A stretch of 64,000 bases of DNA from Flabesymbios commensalis (lineage: Eukaryota > Annelida > Polychaeta > Terebellida > Flabelligeridae). The position numbers and the translations under genes were made by a program. Positions within the stretch are counted from its first letter, which is position 1. Each line of letters opens with the position of its first letter. The notes beneath the pieces were generated by a model. It saw only the letters and a program-made list of their open reading frames with translations, did not search any database and had not been told where the DNA came from. This document shows, piece after piece, positions 45,111 through 57,091 of the stretch. The stretch is from positions 77,482,239 to 77,546,238 of the forward strand of contig OZ024908.1 of the NCBI GenBank assembly GCA_964017125.1, given 5' to 3'.

Positions 45111-46699
45111 ACCGAGTCTGATGGGCGATAAAATGTAGAAATCCAGTGTCAGAAGATAAACGAGTTACAAATTCAATATAGATCAGCCTAGATGTCTAAA
45201 TAAAATATAAATTGTTTGAAATGTACCACGTAATTATCTTTCACGTCTAGGGGCATACAAAATTAAATAATTAGATTTTGCGATGAAAATGTAACAAACT
45301 TTAGGCTAAACTCATCACTATATTTTTTGAGAAATGTCTCAAAAATAACTTTGGCCGGATGCGAGTAGCGTCGCCCCAGAGCCACCTTGCCTGGGGAGCC
45401 CGGCCAATTTCATTTATGACCGGGTCGAGGCCAAGGTTCTATAGTCACGTGACATTCTCGTCACAGATTTGTAACCTTGCGCCACATCTTGTCTGCATGA
45501 GTATGGTACCGGTATCTAATCTGACTTACTTCCTCCAATCTAATCTAACACTTCTTCCAATATTGTGTGCCCTGAAACTTCGAATCGAAGAGTTGAGGAT
45601 TGTTAAAAGTCACTGCGACTTAGGCCTACTGTAGTTTGTCTTGAATAAGACAAGTATCCTTCAAAAAGCTTTTGATACTGTCGATCATGAAATATTGTTA
45701 AATAAACTGAAACCTATTGGTTTGGATGATCTTTCAACATGTTGGTTCTCATCATATTTAAAAAATAGATTTCAGAAGACTGAAGTTGATGGTATTTTTT
45801 CTGATCCCATGGTGGTTCCCTGCTGAGTAGGCCTACTGCAGGGATCAATCTTGGGACCATTACTATTCCTAATTTACGTAAACGATATGGAGGCAGCTGT
45901 ATCATGCAGATTAATTCTTTATGCTGATGATTCAGCATTATTGGTCTCAGGTACATCGGTTTCTGTCATAGAGGAAACTCTTGGACATGAACTGACTTTC
46001 CTAAGTGAATGGCTAGTGGATAATAAGCTATCCATTCACTTGGGAAAGACCGAAAGTATTCTTTTTGTTTCAAAATAGAAAATACGCAAACAGTCCACCA
46101 TGAAAATTATATGTGGAGACAATGAAGTTACTGCCAAAGATAATGTGAAATACCTGGGAGTTAGCCTAGACCAGTCACTGGGAGGGAAATATATAGCTGA
46201 AAGTATTTAAAAAAAGGGAAACTCAAGACTCAAATTTGTATGGAAACAGGCTAAATATTTGAATAGAAATTCTAGGAAACTTTTGGCTACATCTTTAATT
46301 TTATGTCATTTTGATTATGCCTGCTCCGCATGGTTTGAGGGTCTCCAGGTCAACTTACAAAAGAAACTACAAATTTTGCAAAACAAAACTATGAGATTTG
46401 TTCTAGGCTACCCCCCCCCCCCCCTAGGTCTCACATTGGCATAGAAGAGTTTACTCTGTTGCACTGGATCTCAGTTTGTCAAAGGGTTAAACAAATCAAG
46501 CTAAACAATATGTACCGAATTGTCCATGGAAATGCCCCTCAATATTTAAAGCGGGACATTGCCATGGTCAATGATCAACATTCTTTTTTCACCAGAAATA
46601 GTTTTCTATCAGTTGTTTTACCCCACGTAAAATCATCGGGGAAAAAGACTTTTAGATTCTCAGCCGGTAAGATATGGAATGCGCTCCCAGTTCCGAGTG
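45111..46699 (+). repeat. 1589-bp tandem duplication, unit 1 (contains LINE RT)
   Basis: Every matching point between this unit and the next is 1589 bp apart (for example 45359/46948, 45641/47230, 46259/47848). The junction at 46694-46700 fuses CGCTCCCAGTTCC to GAGTGACCGAG. Differences are very few (such as GTAGCG/GTAGCT and the length of a C run near 46412), so it is recent or an assembly artefact. It carries a LINE RT from QKAFDTVDHEILLNKL (45660) through GSILGPLLFLIYVNDM, LYADDSALLVSG to WNALPVP, with several stops shared by both units. Confidence 0.92.
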
Positions 46700-48985
46700 A
46701 CCGAGTCTGATGGGCGATAAAATGTAGAAATCCAGTGTCAGAAGATAAACGAGTTACAAATTCAATATAGATCAGCCTAGATGTCTAAATAAAATATAAA
46801 TTGTTTGAAATGTACCACGTAATTATCTTTCACGTCTAGGGGCATACAAAATTAAATAATTAGATTTTGCGATGAAAATGTAACAAACTTTAGGCTAAAC
46901 TCATCACTATATTTTTTGAGAAATGTCTCAAAAATAACTTTGGCCGGATGCGAGTAGCTTCGCCCCAGAGCCACCTTGCCTGGGGAGCCCGGCCAATTTC
47001 ATTTATGACCGGGTCGAGGCCAAGGTTCTATAGTCACGTGACATTCTCGTCACAGATTTGTAACCTTGCGCCACATCTTGTCTGCATGAGTATGGTACCG
47101 GTATCTAATCTGACTTACTTCCTCCAATCTAATCTAACACTTCTTCCAATATTGTGTGCCCTGAAACTTCGAATCGAAGAGTTGAGGATTGTTAAAAGTC
47201 ACTGCGACTTAGGCCTACTGTAGTTTGTCTTGAATAAGACAAGTATCCTTCAAAAAGCTTTTGATACTGTCGATCATGAAATATTGTTAAATAAACTGAA
47301 ACCTATTGGTTTGGATGATCTTTCAACATGTTGGTTCTCATCATATTTAAAAAATAGATTTCAGAAGACTGAAGTTGATGGTATTTTTTCTGATCCCATG
47401 GTGGTTCCCTGCTGAGTAGGCCTACTGCAGGGATCAATCTTGGGACCATTACTATTCCTAATTTACGTAAACGATATGGAGGCAGCTGTATCATGCAGAT
47501 TAATTCTTTATGCTGATGATTCAGCATTATTGGTCTCAGGTACATCGGTTTCTGTCATAGAGGAAACTCTTGGACATGAACTGACTTTCCTAAGTGAATG
47601 GCTAGTGGATAATAAGCTATCCATTCACTTGGGAAAGACCGAAAGTATTCTTTTTGTTTCAAAATAGAAAATACGCAAACAGTCCACCATGAAAATTATA
47701 TGTGGAGACAATGAAGTTACTGCCAAAGATAATGTGAAATACCTGGGAGTTAGCCTAGACCAGTCACTGGGAGGGAAATATATAGCTGAAAGTATTTAAA
47801 AAAAGGGAAACTCAAGACTCAAATTTGTATGGAAACAGGCTAAATATTTGAATAGAAATTCTAGGAAACTTTTGGCTACATCTTTAATTTTATGTCATTT
47901 TGATTATGCCTGCTCCGCATGGTTTGAGGGTCTCCAGGTCAACTTACAAAAGAAACTACAAATTTTGCAAAACAAAACTATGAGATTTGTTCTAGGCTAC
48001 CCCCCCCTCCTAGGTCTCACATTGGCATAGAAGAGTTTACTTTGTTGCACTGGATCCCAGTTTGTCAAAGGGTTAAACAAATCAAGCTAAACAATATGTA
48101 CCGAATTGTCCATGGAAATGCCCCTCAATATTTAAAGCGGGACATTGCCATGGTCAATGATCAACATTCTTTTTTCACCAGAAATAGTTTTCTATCAGTT
48201 GTTTTACCCCACGTAAAATCATCGGGGAAAAAGACTTTTAGATTCTCAGCCGGTAAGATATGGAATGCGCTCCCAGTTCCTCTGAGATCAGCTGAAGACT
48301 TACTTTCGTTTAAGAAAGGAGTCAATAAGCATCTCAGAGAAGAGCTAATTACTAAAGCTCGGAGTGATTTTCATTTCTACTAATCACATTTACAATCATA
48401 CAGCCTTATAAATATAGGCAGGTATGTTTGCCGATTCATGTGCTCTAAGAGATTATAAGGCCATTTTATTCAGCTCGTTTTTTACAATGTTTTTAATTAA
48501 TTTATAACAAGCAGAGTCGGGAAATTGCTCCAGAAACCCTTGTAAGTAATAAGGGTTCCATTTGTGTATATTATCATCGATAAAATATATTTCATCATAT
48601 GCACTATTTATAAACTTTCATAATCATTTCATATTTCATCTAGTCGAGGCAGTGTCTGCCTGTATTTTTTCTGTGAAAATGCTATGACTTTCCTAGTCAC
48701 CAGTTTATCTGTGATATAACCATTGACGTGTAGCTAACTACAGAATCAATGATATAACTAATGTATTTATTGAAAGCATAAAATAACTTGCTCTTGTCGC
48801 CGCCACTCTGGAACAGCATATAGGGACCACTGCGGAAATAAGTGACCTGCACCAGTGTTTTTATCCCTGGTGTTCCAGAATGGTGGTCACATTGTATTTT
48901 GAATACTTAATGTATTTATCATACTGATTGTTAACCCTATTTTTATGTGAATGCTGAATAAATCTATCTATCTATCTATCTAGTT
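46700..48985 (+). mobile_element. Duplication unit 2 and LINE continuing to its 3' end
   Basis: Unit 2 repeats unit 1 to about 48288 and continues into LINE sequence missing from unit 1: RSAEDLLSFKKGVNKHLREE and a stop near 48383, then a 600-bp 3' UTR. The UTR holds a stem (CGCCACTCTGGAACA / TGTTCCAGAATGGTGG; 48800-48886), TGAATAAA and a CTATCTATCTATC tail (48962-48982). The RT is truncated 5' at motif A. Shared stops show the LINE was already dead before duplication. Confidence 0.88.
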
Positions 48986-49669
48986 GATTGTTACATTGTC
49001 ATAGTTTATTTACACGAAGACAGCGACAAACGCACAAAGCAAATACTAAAAAGTAGGTACCTAGGCCTATGTATGCAGAGTTGAGGTTAATTCCTTTTTT
49101 TCAATTCCGAATTCAATTCCAATTCTTTTTGTTTCAATTCCCAAGTCAATTCCAATTTCTTTGGTTTGAGTAAAGTCAATTGCAATTCCAATTCCTAAAA
49201 AGGCAATTTTATTATCAATTGCACCCAAGATTGAGATATTTGATACACACAGAACAGCGGTATAATAGCACTTGATATATAATCAAATAGATCTAATAAC
49301 ACTTGATATAAAATCAATTAAATTACTTTTATTTATTATCTTTTAAACATAATTATTTAAATATATGTTACATATCTTCAACCTAAGTTGTACAATTGAA
49401 TTGCGGCTGCACAATGTAGGCATATATATATATATATATTTTTATATAACTATGGGTTGCGCAAAATGTATATTCAAGGTGAAATATATATATAGGCGTA
49501 CATAAGAAATATATATAATTAATCACAATTATACATGTAATGTTTTAATTTACAGTGCTCTGCAGGACTATATAGGGTCAAAAAGGATTAGCTTTCGTCG
49601 CAATATTTTAAATGAAAACTTGTGCTTCGTCCCAACAGCTAATTTTTCTCCTCTTTTTTAAGTAGGGCC
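48986..49669. repeat. Low-complexity AATTCC-rich stretch and flanks
   Basis: 49085-49205 repeats TCAATTCC/CAATTCCAATT irregularly. The remainder is AT-rich, with (TA)n at 49420-49445. No gene seen. Confidence 0.6.
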
Positions 49670-50331
49670 ACGCACTTCCGACGTTTATAAACACCCGGGT
49701 ATTTATAAACGGTCGGCCAATATGACTGGTTAACTGTAGGCCTACGTTTTATTCCATAAAATCAGCTATTTTCTCTTTATTATACCAGATTTGATATAAT
49801 GTATAAATTGACAAAACACATCACTACTTAGTGATGAACTTGAGAAGCAGAATCTGTGAAATACGATGCTTTAATTGGTAAAAAGCGTAAAAAATAGATT
49901 TTCCGACCACTAACCCCCACCTCCTTAAAGTGTCATTGCTAAAAAATGTATACGTTGGGGGTAGACTCTGCTTATACCATGAGGTGGTGGATATAGTGAT
50001 GGCCTACAATCCAGGAGCCCTGTCACTTATCCCACTTCCTAGATAAGTTCTGTGAAAATTTACCTTACAAAAACGACTAAAATGTAGATTATTATATACT
50101 TAACTAAACTATGTCTTCATATTGCCAATTCATATAAAGTTATGCACTGTAATTCACAGTTTCATGGGGTTGGTCCCTTTGCTATTTTGCCGTAAAAAGC
50201 CAAAAGGGAGTATTTGCTTACATAACAAGTAAGCTGATACTGCCTTTTGGCTTTGCACGGCAGTATACAATTGAACAAGGCTGATCGCTTATAAACTCCC
50301 GGGTGTTTATAAACACTCATTGGAAGTGCGT
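49670..50331. mobile_element. Possible TIR element with palindromic ends
   Basis: ACGCACTTCCGACGTTTATAA (49670) and, in reverse complement, ACGCACTTCCAATGAGTGTTT (to 50331) both continue into ATAAACACCCGGG. Each end is itself nearly palindromic (TTTATAAACACCCGGGTATT...). The interior includes a hairpin at 50200-50255 (GCCAAAAGGGAGTATTTGC / GTAAGCTGATACTGCCTTTTGGC). No protein. Confidence 0.6.
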
Positions 50332-50799
50332 TGTGAGTGCTTATAAGCGCACAGTGGTTTTTTGTTGGGTGGCCATTTAAAAACGGCTGGACCCGTACCT
50401 GATTACCGTTGCGACACACTTACCATTTGCACTGTTAACATGCATGTTCAAAATAAGAAATACGGGATATTTTCTTTGCGTAGCAGATTATAACTTCCAG
50501 TTGGAAGGCTAGCTACTCTGGGTGTAGGCCTAAGTGTCCGCTTGCAAGTGTCCGCTGGGTGTAGGCCTAAGTGTCCGCTTTTGCTTAAAGGTTTGGTACC
50601 CATAGGCTTGGTTGTAAATAGTTTGTCTTATCATATGGCTGGTGTGAGTACTAGTGCATAAACGGTTTATGGGCAGAGCTACTAACAAAAATAAACGAAG
50701 GGGAAAGAGTAGCTTGCCAACAGGGTGCATGTTAAAAACAGTTCAAGTTAAAAAGATTGTGAGGGGAGACTGCAGACATATCTAGCAACTGCAGCTTTG
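50332..50799. other. Non-coding with a 35-bp direct repeat
   Basis: GGGTGTAGGCCTAAGTGTCC occurs at 50520 and 50556. AAAATAAGAAATACGGGA at 50451 is a word of the repeat family at 29680. No gene recognised. Confidence 0.5.
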
Positions 50800-52010
50800 A
50801 AAACATTTTGAGATGGGGATAAGACTATTGTATCTGGTAAAGGAGAGATTGGGGCAGGTCATTTATAAAAATCAAGAACAGTATTGGTCCAAGGACCGAC
50901 CCTTGTGGTACGTCTGATGTGACATAACGGTTCCAGAAGCGATCCACTCAAGGACAACCTGCTGTGTGCGATTTGTCCATGCCAAAGTGCTACATCTGAT
51001 ACCTTAGTAGGCTAATTTGATTGCGAGATGCTTATGTGAAACTTTATCGAATGCTTTGCTAAAGTCAAGGACCAATGGCGTGTACAGAATGTGCAAGAGG
51101 AGCTAGGGGGCGTAAACCACATTTTAGCTGAAAGAAGCATTGTTAGCTTCACTTTATCAAAAAAAAATTAATGAAAATGAAATACATGTATGTTCACCAA
51201 TAAGGGGGGGGGGGGGTGCGTACGCCGGCTCCGCCCTCTGCTGGATCCGCCACTGACTGGACAGCTATGTCAACTTGTTTTTTGTGGTCTAAATTATCTG
51301 ATAGCTCATGTACCAGGGTTAGTAGATGCGTCTATGTGGAGGTTTTGTTTCTGAATCCGTGTTGCCATTCGTAAAATATTTTTTTCATATTCAAGTGTTT
51401 TATTAAGTTTGATGCTATTACATGTTCCATAATTTTGCAACATATACACGTTAAGGAAACTGGTCAATAGCTCGAGGGTTTGTATCGTTCTTTATTTTTA
51501 AAGATAGGAACAACATTTGCTGTCTGCCAGTCATCGGGTACCTCAGATATTTCAACAGATTTATTAAAAATTTCGACTAATAGTTCAGCCAAAATGTGTG
51601 CGAAATCGTGCAAGAATCTGGGAACAATTTTAGCTGGCCCTGGAGCCTTATGTATTTTGATGTCTTGTAGTAGTTTTAAAATGCCCCGAACAATATATTT
51701 GATTTTTTTTAGATGGAAATGAACTGGGCCCCATTTCTGGCAAAGTGCTATGTGTTGTTGGGTTGAACACATATTGGAATTGTTTGTTTAGTGCTCCAGC
51801 TTTTCCGTAGGTATCATTTATTAGTATGCTATTTCCTTTTAATGGGTAGCAGCTTGACGATTTCTTTAAGGTCTTTTCACCATACCCCATAATTTCTGGT
51901 TTCCTTAGTCTGTTTCTTCTAGAAATTTATTGTAATTTTTCCCGATTTCTCTCTGGACTGTGCTTTTTAATTCGTGGAATTTATTTGTGTCTTCGGTAGC
52001 TTAACTTTTC
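50800..52010 (-). mobile_element. LINE RT fragment with an insertion
   Basis: A different CR1/Jockey-like LINE. From high coordinates: LKSTVQREIGKNYNKFLEE (near 51960), LNKQFQYVF, KIHKAPGPAKIVPRFL and SEVPDDWQTANVVPIFKNKE (51480-51660, RT N-terminal part), then LVLDFSKAFDKVSHKHLAIK (motif A, about 51030-51085) and weaker pieces to 50810. Frameshifts and stops are present. 51085-51256 is a later insertion splitting the RT. Confidence 0.82.
51085..51256. mobile_element. hAT-like insertion in the LINE
   Basis: The right end CTGGATCCGCCACTG (to 51255) is the reverse of CAGTGGCGGATCCAG, a known hAT-type terminal word. It carries a 12-G tract (51206-51217). A matching left end is not clear, so it is probably truncated. 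Confidence 0.5.
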
Positions 52011-52019
52011 TTCTCTATA

Positions 52020-52145
52020 TCTCGCAAAAATAAAAAAAAAATTGCAGTTCTAGTCTATGGACATGTTTATATAATATGGTCATAATGAGAAGCCAAGATA
52101 AAATCTCCGATTTGTTTACGATTTTAGCCTGATGGAGTCTCTTTA
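52020..52145 (+). repeat. Dispersed non-coding repeat family, copy
   Basis: GTCTATGGACATGTTTA, TATGGTCATAATG, AGCCAAGATAAAATC and GATTTTAGCCTGATGGAGTC match 29680-29880. Confidence 0.65.
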
Positions 52146-52329
52146 ATTATGGCCTATGACTATGAGTAGGCCCTAGACCTATAATCTGCTTGAAATTCCA
52201 CGAAATTAAATTCCTGTAGGCATTTTAGGGTAAAAGAGTTTTTAAAACTTTTTAAACCTTATTTGGGAGTCCTGAATTTAAATGAAATGTTTTCCAAGCT
52301 GTGTTTTGACTATTTAAGCCCCAAAATCG

Positions 52330-52440
52330 CAAGGGCGGAGGCCCTGGGATAGTGGTTAGCACCGCTGCCTTTCACGCTAGAGCTCGGGGTTGGGTTCCCG
52401 GTCTCGGCGGTTTGAATAGAACAAAAATGTTTCTTCCACA
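52330..52440 (+). mobile_element. tRNA-like SINE head
   Basis: ATAGTGGTTAGCACCGCTGCC resembles an A box and GGGTTGGGTTCCCGGTC a B box at a normal spacing. It differs from the SINE that follows it. Confidence 0.5.
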
Positions 52441-52463
52441 TCCACGTGTGAAACTCAGTATTA

Positions 52464-52625
52464 TGGGGAGCCTCCGTGACCGAGAGGTAGCGTGCTCGGC
52501 CTCAGACCGCCAGGGCTCAAATTTCGAATCCTGTGTCTGGAGGACAGTGTCATCTCATTCATCTCACCATCCTCAGGAGGTTCTCCTGGCCCAGTTTAGC
52601 CTATATGTGCACAAAGGTGGCCTAA
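52464..52625 (+). mobile_element. tRNA-derived SINE, copy 2
   Basis: GGGGAGCCTCCGTGACCGAG, A-box-like GTGACCGAGAGGTAGCG, B-box-like TTTCGAATCCTG, then CATCTCACCATCCTCAGG and CCAGTTTAGCCTATATGTG. This is the plus-strand counterpart of 26941-27091 and defines the family. Confidence 0.8.
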
Positions 52626-54892
52626 AGCCCGATTTATTTAATTTCAATTCCCAAAATCGCAAATGAATATAACCACTGTTTTTTTATTTAAAAAACAAGA
52701 TTTAAGCTTTAGGTATACAAATAAGCATATCATATCGCATTATTACATTAGTCACGTGTAAGGTATAAAAAGATAATTTTATGTAACCCTTTGGCTACTA
52801 AAAGCTTAATTTATACTTAACACAAATTTTATTATTTAATAGAGTAGGTCCCTACTATTTTAGAACATTCACAATTTGCATGTAGATTTTTATACAACAC
52901 TTCGAGTCCTATGATCCAAATATTGTCGTAGAATTTTTTTTATTCGTGAGAATAAACACAAGATAATTCGTTAAAACAAAGGATATATGAGTCAATGAAA
53001 ATAATTGTTAACTTTTAATTAAATATTCTAATCATGAGCTCCGGATTTTTTTCTATTAACCTAGTATGGGCGTCTTGAATTGAAAAAAACTATTCACCAA
53101 GCTGTATTTTGACCCTTCGATCCCTAAAATTGCAAAAATATTTTTTTTGTGATATTCACATATTTTCATTGATGAGAAAACATAAGATAATAAGTTAAAT
53201 AGAGGAAAGATATACAACATTGAAAATAAATTTCTAACTCTTTATTAAATTGCTTTAGTGAGTTACATTTGAAGAGTTTCTTGCAAGAACATGTTAACTT
53301 ATGTTTTTGTGAAACTGAGAACAACGCGTTTAAAGTTTTTACCTTAGAAATGCTTATACAACATTGATTTTGGTTTCAAATGGTAATTTTTTTATGTAGA
53401 TTTGTAGAAATAAGTGTCTATTTTATCATTTTTTGTGGAACTTTTGAATGAATGAATAACCCCACAAGACCCGTTAGGCTTTAAAATTATTTCTATTTGC
53501 GATAATTTTTTTATTGTTTAATAAAATCAGTTCTAATGCGTCTTATAGCGTCACCCGTGCTAATATAAACATGTACAATAAAAAGCTGACACAACCCCAG
53601 ATTCAGTGTAAAGAATATCCTTTTTAGTACAAATTTACCACCAGCACAACACTAAAATGTGAAGTGGAATAAGTTTCAATCAGATAGAATTATGGTATTG
53701 TAAAAAAATTATAATACATTTTGTAATCAGGGTGGTCGTTTTTTCGCAGAAATCTCAGAACTGAATGTGTTACCTGTTGCGTGAGCCCAGATGTTGTAAC
53801 ACATGTATGACACTTTAATGCAGGATTCTCTTATCAGCAATGTTTAGTACACGTTAAGGTCTTATGCGTGATACCATCAAATCACAGAATAATTTAATGT
53901 CCTCCGGAATGGCACATAGTATAGAGTTTGCAAAAGAGAGGTCACTTTTTGGCTTCTCTTTTAATATCGGGACATAACATCTAGTCTAATTATCTCACCT
54001 TTTTCAAACGTTTCCAAACGGTATTTTATAGGCCACATAATGCCTATTATTGAACATCGACCAAGTATATTTGGGTATTGTGTTGGCCTATAGAAATGAT
54101 GACTGCCCAGCTGAGATTCGAACCATGTCAACTAAATGTTTATTGGTGAGACAGGTGGCCAGCTAAACACGTAAAGAGCTGGAATGTAAAGCCACCTTAT
54201 TTGTAATCTATTTGTATCAACATCTCTTTTTGTATTCACGTCTTCAAATGTGCAATTAGAAGAATTAAAAGTTAAATAAATGTCATCGCTTCAAACGGAA
54301 TTTGTTCATGAAATAATATTCATATTTGAGTTTAGCATCTACACAACTGTAGTTGGGCAAGTGTTAAAGACAGCATCAACTTTATTTAACCAATTATTTA
54401 TATCCCAATGAACAATTATCTAATAGATATGAGGAATATTGAAAGGGTAATAAAAAGCCACATGACAAATTCATGTTCATCTTTCACCCGACACGATGTT
54501 TCTAGCATCGTTTAACCTGCATGAGCATTTATAGAAACATTTGAACCGAACGGACTCGTGAGATCAGCATTCTTTCCAATATGAAGTTGTCCTTTAGCTA
54601 TAATGTTAGTGAACGTGGGGAAGCTGTGATTAGTCGAAGTAGAAGGATTTTCAATGTGCTCACCATTATAAAACTTTAAGATATAGAATAGTCTATCGTG
54701 AAAACTTTCGTTTTTGTCAAGTTAAAAAAAATCCCAAAATCCGAGAAAAACTCGAATTGGTCAGACACCAACCACCCACCCGCCTATCCATTTTATTTTA
54801 TTTTTTGTGGGAACAATTGGAAACATGAAAACAACACTAAAAAAACCCAGTTGAGTCATGACAACAAATCTAAAGGAAATTCATGGCTGTTA
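52626..54892. other. Long AT-rich non-coding stretch
   Basis: No gene recognised. In reverse complement 54096-54187 has GGTTCGAATCTC (B-box-like) and TTTAGCTGGCCACCTGTC, a possible tRNA-derived SINE. Words such as CCCAAAATCGCAA recur (52318, 52650, 53124). Confidence 0.45.
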
Positions 54893-55052
54893 TGTATCTA
54901 TATGTTATCTATCTTTATGTTATCTATCTATATGTTATTTATCTATATGTTATCTATCTATATGTTATCTATCTATATATTATCTATCTATATATTATCT
55001 ATCTATATATTATCTATCTATATATTATCTGTCTATATATTATGGTGGTTTG
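54893..55052 (+). repeat. TATC/TATG microsatellite
   Basis: Units of TATCTATCTATATGT and TATCTATCTATATAT alternate, about ten in all. Frames through it encode runs of LSICY or LSIYY, which are not genes. Confidence 0.9.
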
Positions 55053-55399
55053 AAAGTACTTTAGATATTGCATTATGAGTAAAATCCAAGATGGCCGTCA
55101 TTTGTGAATACAAAAAAAATATAATTGTCAATGGAATGGAATGGAAGCAGATTCGTCATTTTGGTAACAACCATGGAGGATTTTCATATATACGCCCATG
55201 TGACTTGCAAACATAATATTAGACAGTCTATATATACTGAGATGGCGGTCATTGGACAAACAAAATGGCCGACAGAGGGCCATGACAGGCACAAAATATG
55301 TGTAACTTTTCATTAGGATTGAGAGCTACATACATGAAGGCGTCATTTGAGAGCTGTCACAGAGCCACGACCGAACACAAAATATGCATAACTTTCACA
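55012..55399 (+). repeat. Duplicated segment, unit 1 (549-bp spacing)
   Basis: 388 bp that recur at 55561-55948 with no differences seen by eye, including GGTGGTTTGAAAGTACTTTA and CCAAGATGGCCGTCATTTG. Unit 1 is followed by 161 bp not found after unit 2. Confidence 0.92.
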
Positions 55400-55560
55400 G
55401 GAATTGAGATATATATCAATGAGTTTGGCGTTGATCAGAGTTCTCAGGTATGGCTGAAATTGTGGCATTATCAAAAACAGGCCATCTGAGATGGGAATAG
55501 TCCATATAAGATGTTGACGTTTGCTAGACAGAGATGTTGGGAACTATTTGCCGTATTTGG

Positions 55561-55948
55561 ATCTATCTATATATTATCTGTCTATATATTATGGTGGTTT
55601 GAAAGTACTTTAGATATTGCATTATGAGTAAAATCCAAGATGGCCGTCATTTGTGAATACAAAAAAAATATAATTGTCAATGGAATGGAATGGAAGCAGA
55701 TTCGTCATTTTGGTAACAACCATGGAGGATTTTCATATATACGCCCATGTGACTTGCAAACATAATATTAGACAGTCTATATATACTGAGATGGCGGTCA
55801 TTGGACAAACAAAATGGCCGACAGAGGGCCATGACAGGCACAAAATATGTGTAACTTTTCATTAGGATTGAGAGCTACATACATGAAGGCGTCATTTGAG
55901 AGCTGTCACAGAGCCACGACCGAACACAAAATATGCATAACTTTCACA
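55561..55948 (+). repeat. Duplicated segment, unit 2
   Basis: Copy of 55012-55399. It ends at CTTTCACA, exactly where the fossil gag region begins, so this is a breakpoint between unlike sequences. Confidence 0.92.
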
Positions 55949-57091
55949 AATTTGGCTCAACAAAAGACGAATTTTCGGAGCATTGATTTTTCATGCCCAA
56001 CGTCTGTTCCGTGACATTGAACCATATCAGTTTTTTGACTGATTCTTATTCCTTGGACAAGAATTTTTTTTAGGTGGCCAATTTCATTGCACAAGAAACA
56101 TCGTTGTCTATCGTACGTACCTGTGTTATAATATCTGTTTGAAGATACTTTCTTTTGGTTAGTTAATTCCTTCCTTAATGAGTCTACAGTCGAAGCTAGT
56201 TGACTTACCATGTTTTTTAGCTGACATCGTTGGTTAGCTGACATCGTGGCATTCGCAGAACTTACCGATGACTTAATACTTTGATTAAGTTTTAGTTTTC
56301 TCTCTTCTTCAACTGTTCTCATGGCCAGTCTTAATTCATCAAAATCATTTATACGGTCATACTTATGAGCTGTTCCATCCTGTAAATCTTAAACCATGCC
56401 AAAATCTCTCTTTCAGCATTTCGTTAGCATCTTCATCACTTAGGCCTACCTTACCTAGCTGCTTAGAACGCTGAATGATGTTTTCAAGTCGACAACCCCA
56501 CGTAGTAACGTCTTCACTCTCCTTCTGCTCAGCATTATAAAAATCTTTCATTACCTGTTGTTTATGAGCTGCAAGTCCAAACATTTTATCTAACTTTTTG
56601 ATAATATCTTCTAAGCTAGTCTGGGCGCTTAATCTCATTATAGCTCTACCGGCTGTCCCTTTAAGTGACTTACGAATAGCTCTCTTCATAGCTTCTTTAC
56701 TATGGGTCTCTTCTAAGATCACACAGTCTACCTCATATTTCCATAGATCAAATTCTGTTTCTCCTTTACTACCATCACCAGAGAAAGCTGAAAATCGCAA
56801 TTGGTCCTCACCTACAACTATATCACCTGAAGTAGCTATAGATTTATTTTGAGTTCCTGACATGGTAGGAGTAGTGGTACTGCCCCCTACAATAGAAGAC
56901 GCTGTAGGTTCCTTATTCATACCTAAAATATCTTCTACTTTCACTTCTTTAGAAATCTTTTCTATAGATTCTAAATGAGCTTTCATACATTCATGCAAAG
57001 CATCTGGATCACTAGTCTTAGGCTTAGTACCGAGTTGCTCAAAAATAGAGACCAAATCAGTTTTCTCGGCATCCGAATTTTTTTTAGACAT
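55949..57091 (-). mobile_element. Fossil LTR-element gag region (Ty3/Gypsy type, PNMA/ZCCHC12-like)
   Basis: A minus-strand gag-like region with a capsid-type core (FSGDGSKGETEFDLWKYEVD; EETHSKEAMKRAIRKSLKG) and a downstream zinc knuckle (CFLCNEIGH), of the kind shared by Ty3/Gypsy Gag and the PNMA/ZCCHC12 host relatives. It looks broken, with at least one or two breaks, and only gag is seen. The good preservation suggests moderate age. Confidence 0.75.

Noticed and set aside
45359-45634. 91-codon frame present twice (also at 46948) as a duplicated gene
   Set aside because: It is repeat sequence (shared with 25640-25735) upstream of the LINE fragment, duplicated with it; no protein family recognised.
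54096-54187. A functional tRNA gene on the minus strand
   Set aside because: The B box is good but no matching acceptor stem was found; a SINE remnant is more likely.
54698-55078. LSIYMLSIYIL repeat protein
   Set aside because: Translation of the TATC microsatellite.
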